Origin: Gordonia sp. (in: high G+C Gram-positive bacteria)
GTDB taxonomy: Bacteria; Actinomycetota; Actinomycetes; Mycobacteriales; Mycobacteriaceae
Length of the DNA: 6,234 bases
NCBI GenBank assembly: GCA_030152405.1
Contig: JASLJL010000206.1
Span: 1 to 6,234 of the forward strand
Direction: 5' to 3'
Under the pieces are notes generated by a model, which saw only the letters and a list, made by a program, of their open reading frames with translations, made no database searches and was not told where the DNA came from. The position numbers and the translations under genes were made by a program. This document shows, piece after piece, positions 1-6,053 of this stretch. Positions within the stretch are counted from its first letter, which is position 1. Each line of letters starts with the position of its first letter.

Positions 1-87
1 CTCTCGCGACGCGACCTCGACGTCGGATCCGAACAGACCCAGCGTGCGAAGTGCTTCCCTGGATCGGACGAGGGGTCGTGCGAGCAC
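1..87 (-). CDS. Mirror copy of the same coding segment, runs off the left edge
   Basis: This is the minus-strand reading of the left palindrome arm. From the symmetric GTG at 87-85 it gives 29 in-frame codons to the window edge, with no stop. It is identical in protein sequence to the plus-strand copy from its third residue onward (ARPLVRSREALRTLG and so on), although four codons differ at the DNA level. It may be a divergently oriented paralogue, a truncated duplicate, or sequence brought in by a wrong assembly join. The start is uncertain because it lies at the centre of symmetry. Function unknown. Confidence 0.35.
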   Translation of the reverse strand, partial: MLARPLVRSREALRTLGLFGSDVEVASRE

Positions 88-164
88 GACCTCTCGTCCG
101 ATCCCGGGAAGCGCTTCGCACGCTGGGCCTGTTCGGATCCGACGTCGAGGTCGCGTCGCGAGAG
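1..164. repeat. Near-perfect 164-bp inverted repeat (head-to-head palindrome)
   Basis: Bases 1-82 pair with 164-83 with essentially no spacer. I count 77 of 82 pairs matching, with mismatches at 37/128, 52/113, 60/105, 73/92 and the central 82/83. Read outward from the centre, both arms encode the same peptide in the same frame, and the four non-central differences are synonymous (Pro CCT/CCC, Arg CGG/AGG, Ala GCG/GCA, Gly GGC/GGT). The arms are therefore probably two diverged copies of a coding segment. The pairing reaches base 1, so it may continue beyond the window. A real inverted duplication and an assembly fold-back joining two alleles or paralogues are both possible. Confidence 0.95.
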
Positions 165-239
165 CTTCGCCTGGTGACGGCCCAGCTCGGGGTCGATCTC
201 TCCGCACCGGACGCCGACCGCTACCGCAGGGCCGCCTGA
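78..239 (+). CDS. Unrecognised protein, C-terminal end or 53-aa ORF (right arm of palindrome)
   Basis: This frame begins in the right arm of the inverted repeat and continues into unique sequence to a TGA at 237-239. The product is Arg- and Leu-rich, with segments EALRTLGLFGSD and LVTAQLGVDLSAPDADRYRR, and it reads like the C-terminal tail of a larger soluble protein. Third positions are GC-rich, especially after base 164, and the differences between the palindrome arms are synonymous in this frame. Both points argue that it is really coding. A GTG at 78-80 could start a 53-residue protein, but the frame is open to the left edge and no convincing ribosome binding site precedes the GTG. The true N-terminus may have been lost at the palindrome junction. 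I do not recognise the family. Confidence 0.5.
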   Translation: MRARPLVRSREALRTLGLFGSDVEVASRELRLVTAQLGVDLSAPDADRYRRAA

Positions 240-424
240 CACCATCCTGTCGGGGCTCGACTGTGAAAGGCCGCGGACTCCGATCCACGGCGCGATCATC
301 CGCGCTCAGATGAGCCGTAGTCGGTGCCACGTCGGCCCGAAAAGGCTATGACGTCGGACGACACCGTTTCGAGGCATTCGCGAGGGCTTTGCGGACGACT
401 GCCTGACGTCGACGTCGTCGCGTG

Positions 425-453
425 TTCGCGATGAGGCGAGGCTGCGCTATTCT
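425..453 (+). promoter_or_regulatory. Candidate promoter of the efeUOB operon
   Basis: A -10-like TATTCT lies at 448-453 and a weak -35-like TTCGCG at 425-430, with the usual 17-bp spacer. Transcription would begin near 460, just before the IdeR-like operator and about 40 bases before the chosen efeU start. Both hexamers match the general consensus only in part, so this call rests mainly on position and spacing. The rest of 240-424 shows no gene; its one clear structure is a 12-bp palindrome at 405-416. Confidence 0.3.
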
Positions 454-466
454 TCACTCGCTGCCA

Positions 467-485
467 TAAGGCACGCCTTGCCTCA
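467..485 (+). promoter_or_regulatory. DtxR/IdeR-like iron box upstream of efeU
   Basis: The 19 bases TAAGGCACGCCTTGCCTCA form an imperfect dyad with inverted arms AGGCA and TGCCT. They match about 14 of 19 positions of the IdeR consensus as I recall it (TWAGGTTAGSCTWACCTWA), including the AGG...CCT half-site cores. The site lies between the candidate -10 element and the efeU start, where a bound repressor would block transcription. This fits iron-repressed control of an iron importer, as known for DtxR/IdeR regulons in actinobacteria. The two central TTA/TAA-type steps are degenerate, so binding is inferred. Confidence 0.45.
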
Positions 486-501
486 CGAAAGCTGTCTACC
501 C

Positions 502-1407
502 ATGATCACTCTGGCCGCCACCGCCGGACCCTCGGTCGCCACGCAGATGTTCGGCAGCGGCCTGATCGGCGTCCGAGAAGGCCTCGAGTCGGGCATCGTC
601 GTGATGATCCTGATCGCCTTCGCCGTGAAGTCCGGTCGGCGCGATGCGCTCAAGTGGATTTGGCTCGGAGTGGCCGCCGCTCTGGCACTCATGATCGGCA
701 CCTTCCTGATCATCCAGTTCGGCACCTCCACCATGTCGTCGCTGGCCGCAGAGCTGATCGCGGGTCTCGCATCCCTGTTCGCCGTGGTGATCGTGACGTT
801 CATGGTGTTGTGGATGCGCAAGGCGTCGGCGAGCATCTCCGGCGAGCTCAAGTCCGGGCTCGAGACCGCGATGGGTGCAGGTGGCGCCGCCATCACCGGC
901 CTCGCCTTCCTCGCCGTCGGACGTGAGGGCTTCGAGACCGCGCTTCTCATGGTGGGTTACGCCGAGAGCGGCGACAGCGGACCGTGGCCGCTCATCGGGC
1001 TGCTGCTGGGCGTACTCGTCGCCGTCGGCTTGACGTTCTTGCTCTACCGCGGCGCGATCCGCATCGACTTCGGCCGGTTCTTCTTCTACACCGGACTGTT
1101 CCTCATCGTGGTGGCGGCGGGCATCGCGTCGTACGGCGTGCACGCCCTCCAGGTGTACGGCTGGCTCCCGGGACTTCACAACGTCGCGTTCGACATCACG
1201 TCGTCGTACGACCAGAGCGCCTGGTACGGAGAGGTCCTCCAGGGCATCTTCAACTTCCGGCCCGAGCCCACGTGGCTGCAGGTGATCGTGTGGGTCGGCT
1301 ACATCGTTATCGTCGGCACCGCCTTCATTCTCCGCGGCGGCAAACCCACTCCCCGACCCGCCGCTGACGATCCGGCTGTTCGCGACGACGAGAGCGTCGC
1401 GTCCTGA
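502..1407 (+). CDS. efeU: EfeU, FTR1-family iron permease
   Basis: Membrane permease of the EfeUOB system, taking up iron delivered by EfeO. The 301-residue product has the two hallmark FTR1 iron-binding motifs: REGLE at about residues 25-29 in the first membrane helix and REGFE at about 141-145 in the fourth. About seven hydrophobic helices are visible (roughly 19-43, 49-73, 81-105, 129-153, 162-184, 193-217, 258-278). These are followed by a short hydrophilic tail rich in Pro, Asp and Arg. I chose the ATG at 502, which has a weak GAAAG upstream. A TTG at 478 would place the start inside the IdeR-like box. An ATG at 547 would begin directly at the conserved MFGSGLIGVREGLE segment and is a credible alternative. 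First gene of the operon; efeO follows after 44 bp. Confidence 0.93.
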   Translation: MITLAATAGPSVATQMFGSGLIGVREGLESGIVVMILIAFAVKSGRRDALKWIWLGVAAALALMIGTFLIIQFGTSTMSSLAAELIAGLASLFAVVIVTFMVLWMRKASASISGELKSGLETAMGAGGAAITGLAFLAVGREGFETALLMVGYAESGDSGPWPLIGLLLGVLVAVGLTFLLYRGAIRIDFGRFFFYTGLFLIVVAAGIASYGVHALQVYGWLPGLHNVAFDITSSYDQSAWYGEVLQGIFNFRPEPTWLQVIVWVGYIVIVGTAFILRGGKPTPRPAADDPAVRDDESVAS

Positions 1408-1437
1408 ACTTCGATCTGCCCCGAGTTAGACCCTTTG

Positions 1438-1445
1438 AAAGGAAG
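1438..1445 (+). promoter_or_regulatory. Ribosome binding site of efeO
   Basis: AAAGGAAG lies six bases before the ATG at 1452 and is the strongest Shine-Dalgarno sequence of the operon. It fixes the efeO start and suggests that EfeO is translated independently of EfeU. Confidence 0.7.
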
Positions 1446-1451
1446 CCGTTC

Positions 1452-2678
1452 ATGGCCATCTCGTCCACCTTCTCCCGCGGTCTGCGGACCGCGACGATCG
1501 TCGGTCTAGCTGCCGCCACTCCGATCGCTCTCGCCGCATGCGAAGCGAAGTCGGACAGCGAAGGCGCCATCACCGTCACCTCGACCGATGACGCCTGCAC
1601 CCTCTCGACCAGCGACGCCCAGACCGGCGCGGTGAACTTCGAGATCAAGAACTCGGGCGGCAAGGTCACCGAGTTCTACGTGTACGGCCAGAACAACCGT
1701 GTCCTCGGCGAGGTCGAGAACATCGGCCCCGGCCTCACCGGCAAGCTCAATGTCGAGATCGTCGACCCCGGCACGTACACCGTGGCGTGCAAGCCAGGCA
1801 TGGTCGGCAGCGGCATCCGCGAGGACCTGAAGGTGACCGGCGACAAGAAGGAGAAGAGCGAAGGCCCGGCCGACGTCGAAGCCGCCAAGGGCCGGTACCT
1901 CGAGTACGTCCAAGGTCAGGTCGACGCTCTCGTGTCGCAGACCGAGACCTTCGTGAACGCGGTGAAGTCCGGCGACCTCGACACCGCGCGCAACACCTTC
2001 GGTCAGGTCCGCACGTCCTGGGAGCGTGTGGAGCCGGTCGCCGAGAGCTTCCCCGACCTCGATCCGATGATCGACATGCGATGGGACGACACCGAGGACG
2101 GCAAGGTCGAGTTCACCGGCTTCCACCGCATCGAGCGTTTCTTGTTCCCGCCGAAGGCTGACGAGATCGGTGAGGCCGGCGGGCAGATCTCGCCCGCCGA
2201 CGCGGCCGACGCGAAGGTGAAGGACACCAAGGCGAACATCGACAAGATCGCCGACGGGCTGCTGACGAACGTGAAGACGCTCCAGACCGAGATCAACAAG
2301 CCCGACTTCGTCTTCGAGACGCAGAGCTTCGTCAAGGGACCCCAGGCGCTGGTCGACGAGATCGCCGCGACCAAGGTCGGCGGCGAGGAAGACCGCTACA
2401 GCCACACCGACCTGTGGGACTTCGCCGCCAACATCGACGGTGCCGAGACCCTGATCGCCGAGATGCAGCCGATGATCTCCAAGACCAGCCCCGAGCTGAT
2501 GAACAAGATCACCGCGCAGTTCGAGGCCATCCGCACCGCGATCAACCCACTGCGCGAGGGCGACGGCTACCGCTCGTACGACAAGGTCGACGAGGAGACC
2601 CGTCGCGACCTGTCCGACCAGATCGACGCACTGTCGGCAAGCCTCTCGCAGGTGCCCGGCATCGTCCTCCAGAAGTAA
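1452..2678 (+). CDS. efeO: EfeO, iron-binding lipoprotein (cupredoxin plus M75/imelysin-like domain)
   Basis: Extracytoplasmic iron-binding component of EfeUOB, 408 residues. The N-terminus has basic residues, a hydrophobic stretch and a lipobox LAAC with Cys30, so the mature protein is probably lipid-anchored; E. coli EfeO is a soluble periplasmic protein. Residues about 39-130 form a cupredoxin-like domain, with Cys49 and a C-x3-M segment (Cys113, Met117) near its end. Residues about 140-405 form the helical M75 domain with the HxxE metal motif HRIE at 225-228 (in GFHRIERFLF). The conserved YSHTDLWDF segment lies at about 316-324. The family role is to bind iron outside the membrane and pass it to the EfeU permease. 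The start is fixed by a good ribosome binding site. The TAA stop shares one base with the efeB ATG. Confidence 0.95.
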   Translation: MAISSTFSRGLRTATIVGLAAATPIALAACEAKSDSEGAITVTSTDDACTLSTSDAQTGAVNFEIKNSGGKVTEFYVYGQNNRVLGEVENIGPGLTGKLNVEIVDPGTYTVACKPGMVGSGIREDLKVTGDKKEKSEGPADVEAAKGRYLEYVQGQVDALVSQTETFVNAVKSGDLDTARNTFGQVRTSWERVEPVAESFPDLDPMIDMRWDDTEDGKVEFTGFHRIERFLFPPKADEIGEAGGQISPADAADAKVKDTKANIDKIADGLLTNVKTLQTEINKPDFVFETQSFVKGPQALVDEIAATKVGGEEDRYSHTDLWDFAANIDGAETLIAEMQPMISKTSPELMNKITAQFEAIRTAINPLREGDGYRSYDKVDEETRRDLSDQIDALSASLSQVPGIVLQK

Positions 2679-3976
2679 TGGCTGACGGGGAGAGCGTGCA
2701 GAGCAGCCGGTTCTCGCGTCGCGCCGTGCTCGGCGCGGCCGGCGCGGGAATCGTCGCAGGCGGCGCGGTCGGAGCGTTCGGCGGCTACGCCGCGTCGTCC
2801 GACGCCGCCGAGTCGGCGTCGGACCAGACGGTGCCGTTCCGCGGCGACCGCCGGGCCGGCATCGTCACCGCGGCACAGGATCGGCTGCATTTCGCGGCGT
2901 TCGACGTGATCACTGATTCGCGTGACGAGCTCATCGACATGCTGAAGAAGTGGACCGCCGCATCCGAGCGGATGACACGCGGCGAGGAGACCGAGGAGAA
3001 CGGCGCCCTCGGACTCGGCGAATACCATCCACCCGCCGACACCGGCGAAGCTCTCGGGCTCTCCCCCGCCCATCTCACGTTGACCATCGGCTTCGGCCCC
3101 GGCCTGTTCGGTCCGAGCGCGTCGGACCCGAACCGCAAGGACCGCTTCGGCATCGCCGGCCGCAAGCCGGCCGCCCTCGCGGACCTCCCGTCGTTCGCGA
3201 AGGAGAAGATCGAACCCTCGCGCTCGTTCGGCGACATCTGCATCCAGGCGTGCGCCGACGATCCGCAGGTCGCCGTTCACGCCATCCGCAACCTGGCGCG
3301 CATCGGCGTCGGGGTGGTCTCGGTCCGGTGGTCCCAGCTCGGCTTCGGCCGCACGTCTGCGACGACCCGGAATCAGGACACTCCCCGCAACATGTTCGGG
3401 TTCAAGGACGGAACCGCGAACATCCGCGCCGAAGACACCGACACCCTCGACAAGTGGGTGTGGGTCGGCCGCGAGGACAATCCCCCGGCCGCCCAGTGGA
3501 TGACGGGCGGCACCTACCTCGTCGCGCGCCGTATCCGCATGGACATCGAACCGTGGGACCGCGCGAATCTCCTCGAGCAGGAGAACATCGTCGGCCGCAC
3601 GAAGGGTTCGGGCGCTCCGCTCGGCAAGGACGACGAATTCGACGAGCCCGATTTCCAGATCACCTCGTACGGCGCACCGCTGATACCGAAGACGTCGCAC
3701 GTGCGGCTGGCTCATCCGACGCAGAACAACGGCGTCGAGATCCTGCGTCGCGGCTACAACTTCACCGACGGCACGGACGGATTCGGCCACCTCGACGCCG
3801 GCTTGTTCTTCATCGCGTTCAACCGCGACTCGTTCAAGCAGTTCGTCCCGATGCAGCACCAGCTGTCACGCAAGGACGCGATGACCGAGTACCTGATCCC
3901 GAACGCCTCCGCGCTGTTCGCGATCCCGCCCGGGCTCGAAGAGGGCGAGTGGTGGGGTCAGCACCTCTTCACCTGA
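2678..3976 (+). CDS. efeB: EfeB, Tat-exported DyP-type heme peroxidase
   Basis: Heme peroxidase of the EfeUOB system, 432 residues. In this family it is thought to oxidise ferrous iron or act on heme/peroxide outside the membrane before import. The N-terminus carries a twin-arginine signal (SRRAVLG, Arg14-Arg15) followed by an Ala/Gly-rich hydrophobic stretch to about residue 40, so export of the folded, heme-loaded protein is expected. The DyP signature GFKDG is at 241-245, with Asp244 the distal acid. His341 in SHVRLAHP is the probable proximal heme ligand, and Arg357 or Arg358 in LRRGY the distal arginine; His-to-Arg spacing is 16-17 here against 18 as I recall for E. coli EfeB. No encapsulin cargo peptide is seen at the C-terminus, which ends GEWWGQHLFT. 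The ATG overlaps the efeO stop (TAATG), implying translational coupling. No strong ribosome binding site of its own is visible. Confidence 0.95.
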   Translation: MADGESVQSSRFSRRAVLGAAGAGIVAGGAVGAFGGYAASSDAAESASDQTVPFRGDRRAGIVTAAQDRLHFAAFDVITDSRDELIDMLKKWTAASERMTRGEETEENGALGLGEYHPPADTGEALGLSPAHLTLTIGFGPGLFGPSASDPNRKDRFGIAGRKPAALADLPSFAKEKIEPSRSFGDICIQACADDPQVAVHAIRNLARIGVGVVSVRWSQLGFGRTSATTRNQDTPRNMFGFKDGTANIRAEDTDTLDKWVWVGREDNPPAAQWMTGGTYLVARRIRMDIEPWDRANLLEQENIVGRTKGSGAPLGKDDEFDEPDFQITSYGAPLIPKTSHVRLAHPTQNNGVEILRRGYNFTDGTDGFGHLDAGLFFIAFNRDSFKQFVPMQHQLSRKDAMTEYLIPNASALFAIPPGLEEGEWWGQHLFT

Positions 3977-3995
3977 GCGGCCACCACCGGCCATC

Positions 3996-4073
3996 AGCCG
4001 CCGCAGTCCTCCCGCGGCTCGCACTCTCTGACCACGAGGGACGAGCAGTCTGAAACGGGTTCGCCTGGACTGC
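3996..4073 (+). terminator. Possible hairpins downstream of efeB
   Basis: Two modest inverted repeats follow the efeB stop: AGCCGC/GCGGCT at 3996-4001 and 4014-4019, and GCAGTC/GACTGC at 4045-4050 and 4068-4073. Neither is followed by a T run, so a classical intrinsic terminator is not shown. They are the best candidates for ending the operon transcript in this stretch. Confidence 0.2.
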
Positions 4074-4088
4074 GGCGCGCTATCGAAT

Positions 4089-4125
4089 TGTCAAAGAACC
4101 GCCGCCGCCGGTTCAACCGGTGACA
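4089..4125 (+). repeat. Nested inverted repeats with two competing hairpins
   Basis: TGTCA (4089-4093) and TGACA (4121-4125) flank two mutually exclusive stems. One is GAACCG/CGGTTC (4096-4101 with 4109-4114, 7-base loop). The other is CCGGTT/AACCGG (4108-4113 with 4115-4120), a perfect 13-bp dyad around one base. The block lies just upstream of the candidate promoter of the next gene. It could be an operator or part of the efe terminator. No function is shown. Confidence 0.5.
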
Positions 4126-4132
4126 CGAACTA

Positions 4133-4141
4133 TGTTATAGA
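4133..4141 (+). promoter_or_regulatory. Extended -10 promoter candidate for the membrane-protein gene
   Basis: TGT followed by TATAGA (4136-4141) fits a TGn extended -10 element, which needs little -35 contribution. No good -35 is found at 17-18 bp upstream. Transcription would start near 4148, giving a leader of about 100 bases before the ATG at 4248. It is one of the few AT-rich spots in the gap. Confidence 0.35.
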
Positions 4142-4247
4142 TCACCCCTGACAAAACATGCGTTCGATTCCCGCGGATGCCGGACACACAGGCGCCGCGT
4201 CTGAATGAAGCCGTCCGTGGCGTGCAGGAAAGTGGAATTATCAGTCG

Positions 4248-5486
4248 ATGACTGCACGCACCACGCACCCGCGTTGGGCTTCTCGCCTCCGCGCGGTGGT
4301 GGCCTCCCTGTTGATCGTTGTCGGCCTCGCGCTCGCGCCCGTGGCCGTGGTCGGCTCGTGGGCACGTACCCACCTCGTCGACACAGACCGGTTCGTCTCC
4401 ACTTTCGCTCCGCTGGCCGACGATCCCGCGATTCAGAACTTCGTCGCTGATCAGATCGTCGAACGTGTGGAGACTCAGGTCGACTTCACCGGCTTCGTCG
4501 ACCGCAGTTTCGCGGACCTGGCGAGCGCCGCGCCTACATCTGCTGCACAGGCTGCGCTCGACGCGCTCCGCGGCCCCGCTATCGCGGGAATCCACGCGCT
4601 GCTCTCGACCACCGCCGACCGCGCGGTGCACAGCAATGCCTTCTCGGACTTGTGGGAGCGAAGTCTGCGCCTGAGCCACTCGACGATCACGGCCGTTCTC
4701 GACGGAGAAGGAGATCGTCGACTGCAGGTGTCGGACGACGGCACCCTGACTCTTCAGATCGACCCGATCCTGCAGGCGGTGAAAGCGTCACTGATCGACA
4801 GCGGATTGACCTTCCTGGAGCGCGTCGACGTGCACGCAGAGCCTGTGACGATCATCCAGTCCGACAAAGTCGCCACCGCCCGCGCAGTGTACCGGCTCGC
4901 CGACACCGGCGGCTTCTGGCTGCCATGGGTGTCGCTGGCTCTCATCGTGCTCGGAGTGCTGGCAGCGCGCCGCCGTCGTCGGGCGGCGATGGTGACCGCT
5001 GTCGTCTTCACCGTGCTGTTCATCGCTCTAGCGCTGGGTGTGAACGTCGGCCACCACCTGTTCGTCGGCGCCGTCAGTCCCGAGCCCGTCCCCGCGGACA
5101 CTGCCGGCGCGCTCTACGACCAGGTGACCGCACTGGCGTCGTCGACGATCCGCGTGTTGGCATTACTCGGCGCGATCGTCGCCTTCGCGGCGTGGCTCCA
5201 CGGCGCATCCCGTCCGGCGACCGCGATCAGGTCCGTCGTCGGCGCCGGATTCGCGCGGGTGCGCAGTGCGCTCGACCGGAACGGCGGAGACACCGGAGCC
5301 TTCGGGCGGGTGGTCGACAGGTTCCGATCGCTGATCCTGGGTGCCGCGACCGTGCTCGGACTCATTGTCCTCCTCGCCTTCCGTCCGGTGACCCTCAACT
5401 CGGTGGCGTGGCTGATCGTCGTTCTCGGGCTACTGGTCGTCGGGGTCGAGCTGGTTCGCCGACCGTCACTCGACGAAGTCGAATGA
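4248..5486 (+). CDS. Actinobacterial integral membrane protein with large extracytoplasmic domain, function unknown
   Basis: 412 residues, resembling a group of uncharacterised actinobacterial membrane proteins with a conserved V-D-T-D-R-[FY]-V...PLA.DPA.Q segment (here about residues 44-62). Predicted topology: one helix at 15-37; a large outside domain at about 40-222, acidic and mixed helix/strand; then helices at 223-240, 247-268, 301-319, 361-379 and 385-403. The RRRRR at 241-245 places the N- and C-termini inside. There are no catalytic motifs or cysteines to suggest an enzyme. The ATG has a weak AGTGGA 11 bases upstream. It is separated from efeB by 271 bp with its own promoter candidate, so a role in iron uptake is not supported. 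The last 21 bases overlap the end of the convergent minus-strand gene. Confidence 0.85.
   Translation: MTARTTHPRWASRLRAVVASLLIVVGLALAPVAVVGSWARTHLVDTDRFVSTFAPLADDPAIQNFVADQIVERVETQVDFTGFVDRSFADLASAAPTSAAQAALDALRGPAIAGIHALLSTTADRAVHSNAFSDLWERSLRLSHSTITAVLDGEGDRRLQVSDDGTLTLQIDPILQAVKASLIDSGLTFLERVDVHAEPVTIIQSDKVATARAVYRLADTGGFWLPWVSLALIVLGVLAARRRRRAAMVTAVVFTVLFIALALGVNVGHHLFVGAVSPEPVPADTAGALYDQVTALASSTIRVLALLGAIVAFAAWLHGASRPATAIRSVVGAGFARVRSALDRNGGDTGAFGRVVDRFRSLILGAATVLGLIVLLAFRPVTLNSVAWLIVVLGLLVVGVELVRRPSLDEVE
5466..5486. repeat. 21-bp palindrome spanning the overlapping convergent stop codons
   Basis: Arms TCACTCGAC and GTCGAATGA flank GAA and pair at 8 of 9 positions. The palindrome coincides exactly with the 21 bp shared by the two convergent genes, and each arm contributes one stop codon. 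Both proteins therefore end with related residues, SLDEVE and SFDFVE. A transcript from either strand could fold here, so it may act as a weak bidirectional terminator. There is no T run on either side. Confidence 0.6.
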
Positions 5487-5879
5487 CCTCACCTTGTCGG
5501 CGTGGATCATCACGATCGTGGCACCGTCTTCCGTGCTGTTCTCCGCATACTGCGCGCCAACTTCCGGCCCGAGGTAGCGGACCGCAAGACGCTGCAGAAC
5601 CGCGATGTCCGGGGGCATGAAGGTCACTCGTCCCTCGATGCTGACGTAGGCATACCCGTCGGTTTCCTGTTGGACGGTAAACGTCGCGCGCCCGGCTTTC
5701 CGGAGAAGCTTGGCCTTGAGTGAGTTCTCGTCCATCCAGACGAAGACGTCGCCGACCTCGTCGACGTCGTACCAGATCGGCAGCGCGAGAGGCGGATTCG
5801 ACTTCCGCTCCACCGCAAGCACACCGACGTGGACATCTCGCAGGAACTCCTCGGCGTGCTGCTTCGTCATCTCTGGCAT
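5466..5879 (-). CDS. Pyridoxamine 5'-phosphate oxidase-like (PPOX-class, split beta-barrel) flavin/F420-binding protein
   Basis: 137 residues, the typical length of a single-domain split beta-barrel protein. Family members use FMN or F420, and in some cases bind heme. Sequence features run in family order: a short N-terminal helix (TKQHAEEFLRD), the first strand GVLAVER, the motif PPLALPIWYDVD, then VFVWMDENSLKAKLLRKAGRATFTVQ and the strand YVSIEGRVTF. The substrate and exact cofactor cannot be told; actinobacterial relatives of this size are often F420-dependent. I chose the ATG at 5879 because GAAGGG lies six bases upstream. The in-frame ATG at 5885 abuts that ribosome binding site and is less likely, and one at 5870 is also possible. 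Its 3' end overlaps the convergent membrane-protein gene by 21 bp. The next gene upstream on the same strand ends 174 bp away, so an operon is possible but not evident. Confidence 0.85.
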   Translation of the reverse strand: MPEMTKQHAEEFLRDVHVGVLAVERKSNPPLALPIWYDVDEVGDVFVWMDENSLKAKLLRKAGRATFTVQQETDGYAYVSIEGRVTFMPPDIAVLQRLAVRYLGPEVGAQYAENSTEDGATIVMIHADKVRSFDFVE

Positions 5880-5885
5880 CGGCAT

Positions 5886-5891
5886 CCCTTC
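5886..5891 (-). promoter_or_regulatory. Ribosome binding site deciding the PPOX-like start
   Basis: On the minus strand GAAGGG is followed directly by one ATG and, six bases later, by a second in-frame ATG. Normal spacing favours the second ATG (first base 5879). Confidence 0.5.
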
Positions 5892-6053
5892 GACGTAGGT
5901 GTTCCTCGATCATCACCACAGATCGACGCTCGCGTCCACTGATCGGGAAGATACTTCGACAGTCGAGCCGACCTTCCGCGGCGGCTGCCACGTCTCGACT
6001 CCGCCCGACGACCGAGGTCATGCCACACTCGATCGAGAGCGCGCCCTACCCGC

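Noticed and set aside
2567..3859. Long minus-strand ORF of 430 codons opposite efeB
   Set aside because: Its Arg-, Ala- and Val-rich composition is that expected from the reverse of a high-GC gene. EfeB on the plus strand has all family motifs.
3941..3976. Encapsulin cargo-loading peptide at the EfeB C-terminus, since some DyP peroxidases are encapsulin cargo
   Set aside because: The tail ends in GEWWGQHLFT, without the usual flexible linker and short Leu/Ile-Gly-Ser-Leu type motif. The Tat signal indicates export, and no encapsulin gene is nearby.
4158..4174. A tRNA T-arm-like string (GTTCGATTCC) in the gap after efeB, possibly a tRNA remnant or integration site
   Set aside because: With TTCGATT as the loop, only two or three of the five stem pairs form, and no acceptor, D or anticodon arms fit around it. 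No direct repeat or integrase is present.
4113..4679. Minus-strand ORF of 188 codons across the efeB-downstream gap and the start of the membrane-protein gene
   Set aside because: It lies antisense to a well-supported gene, its composition is that of a shadow frame, and its promoter-side part includes the GNRT peptide typical of T-arm-like DNA read backwards.
6028..6037. CTCGATCGAG palindrome downstream of the acidic partial gene as a terminator
   Set aside because: It has only five base pairs per arm with no loop and no T run, and short palindromes like this are common in GC-rich DNA.
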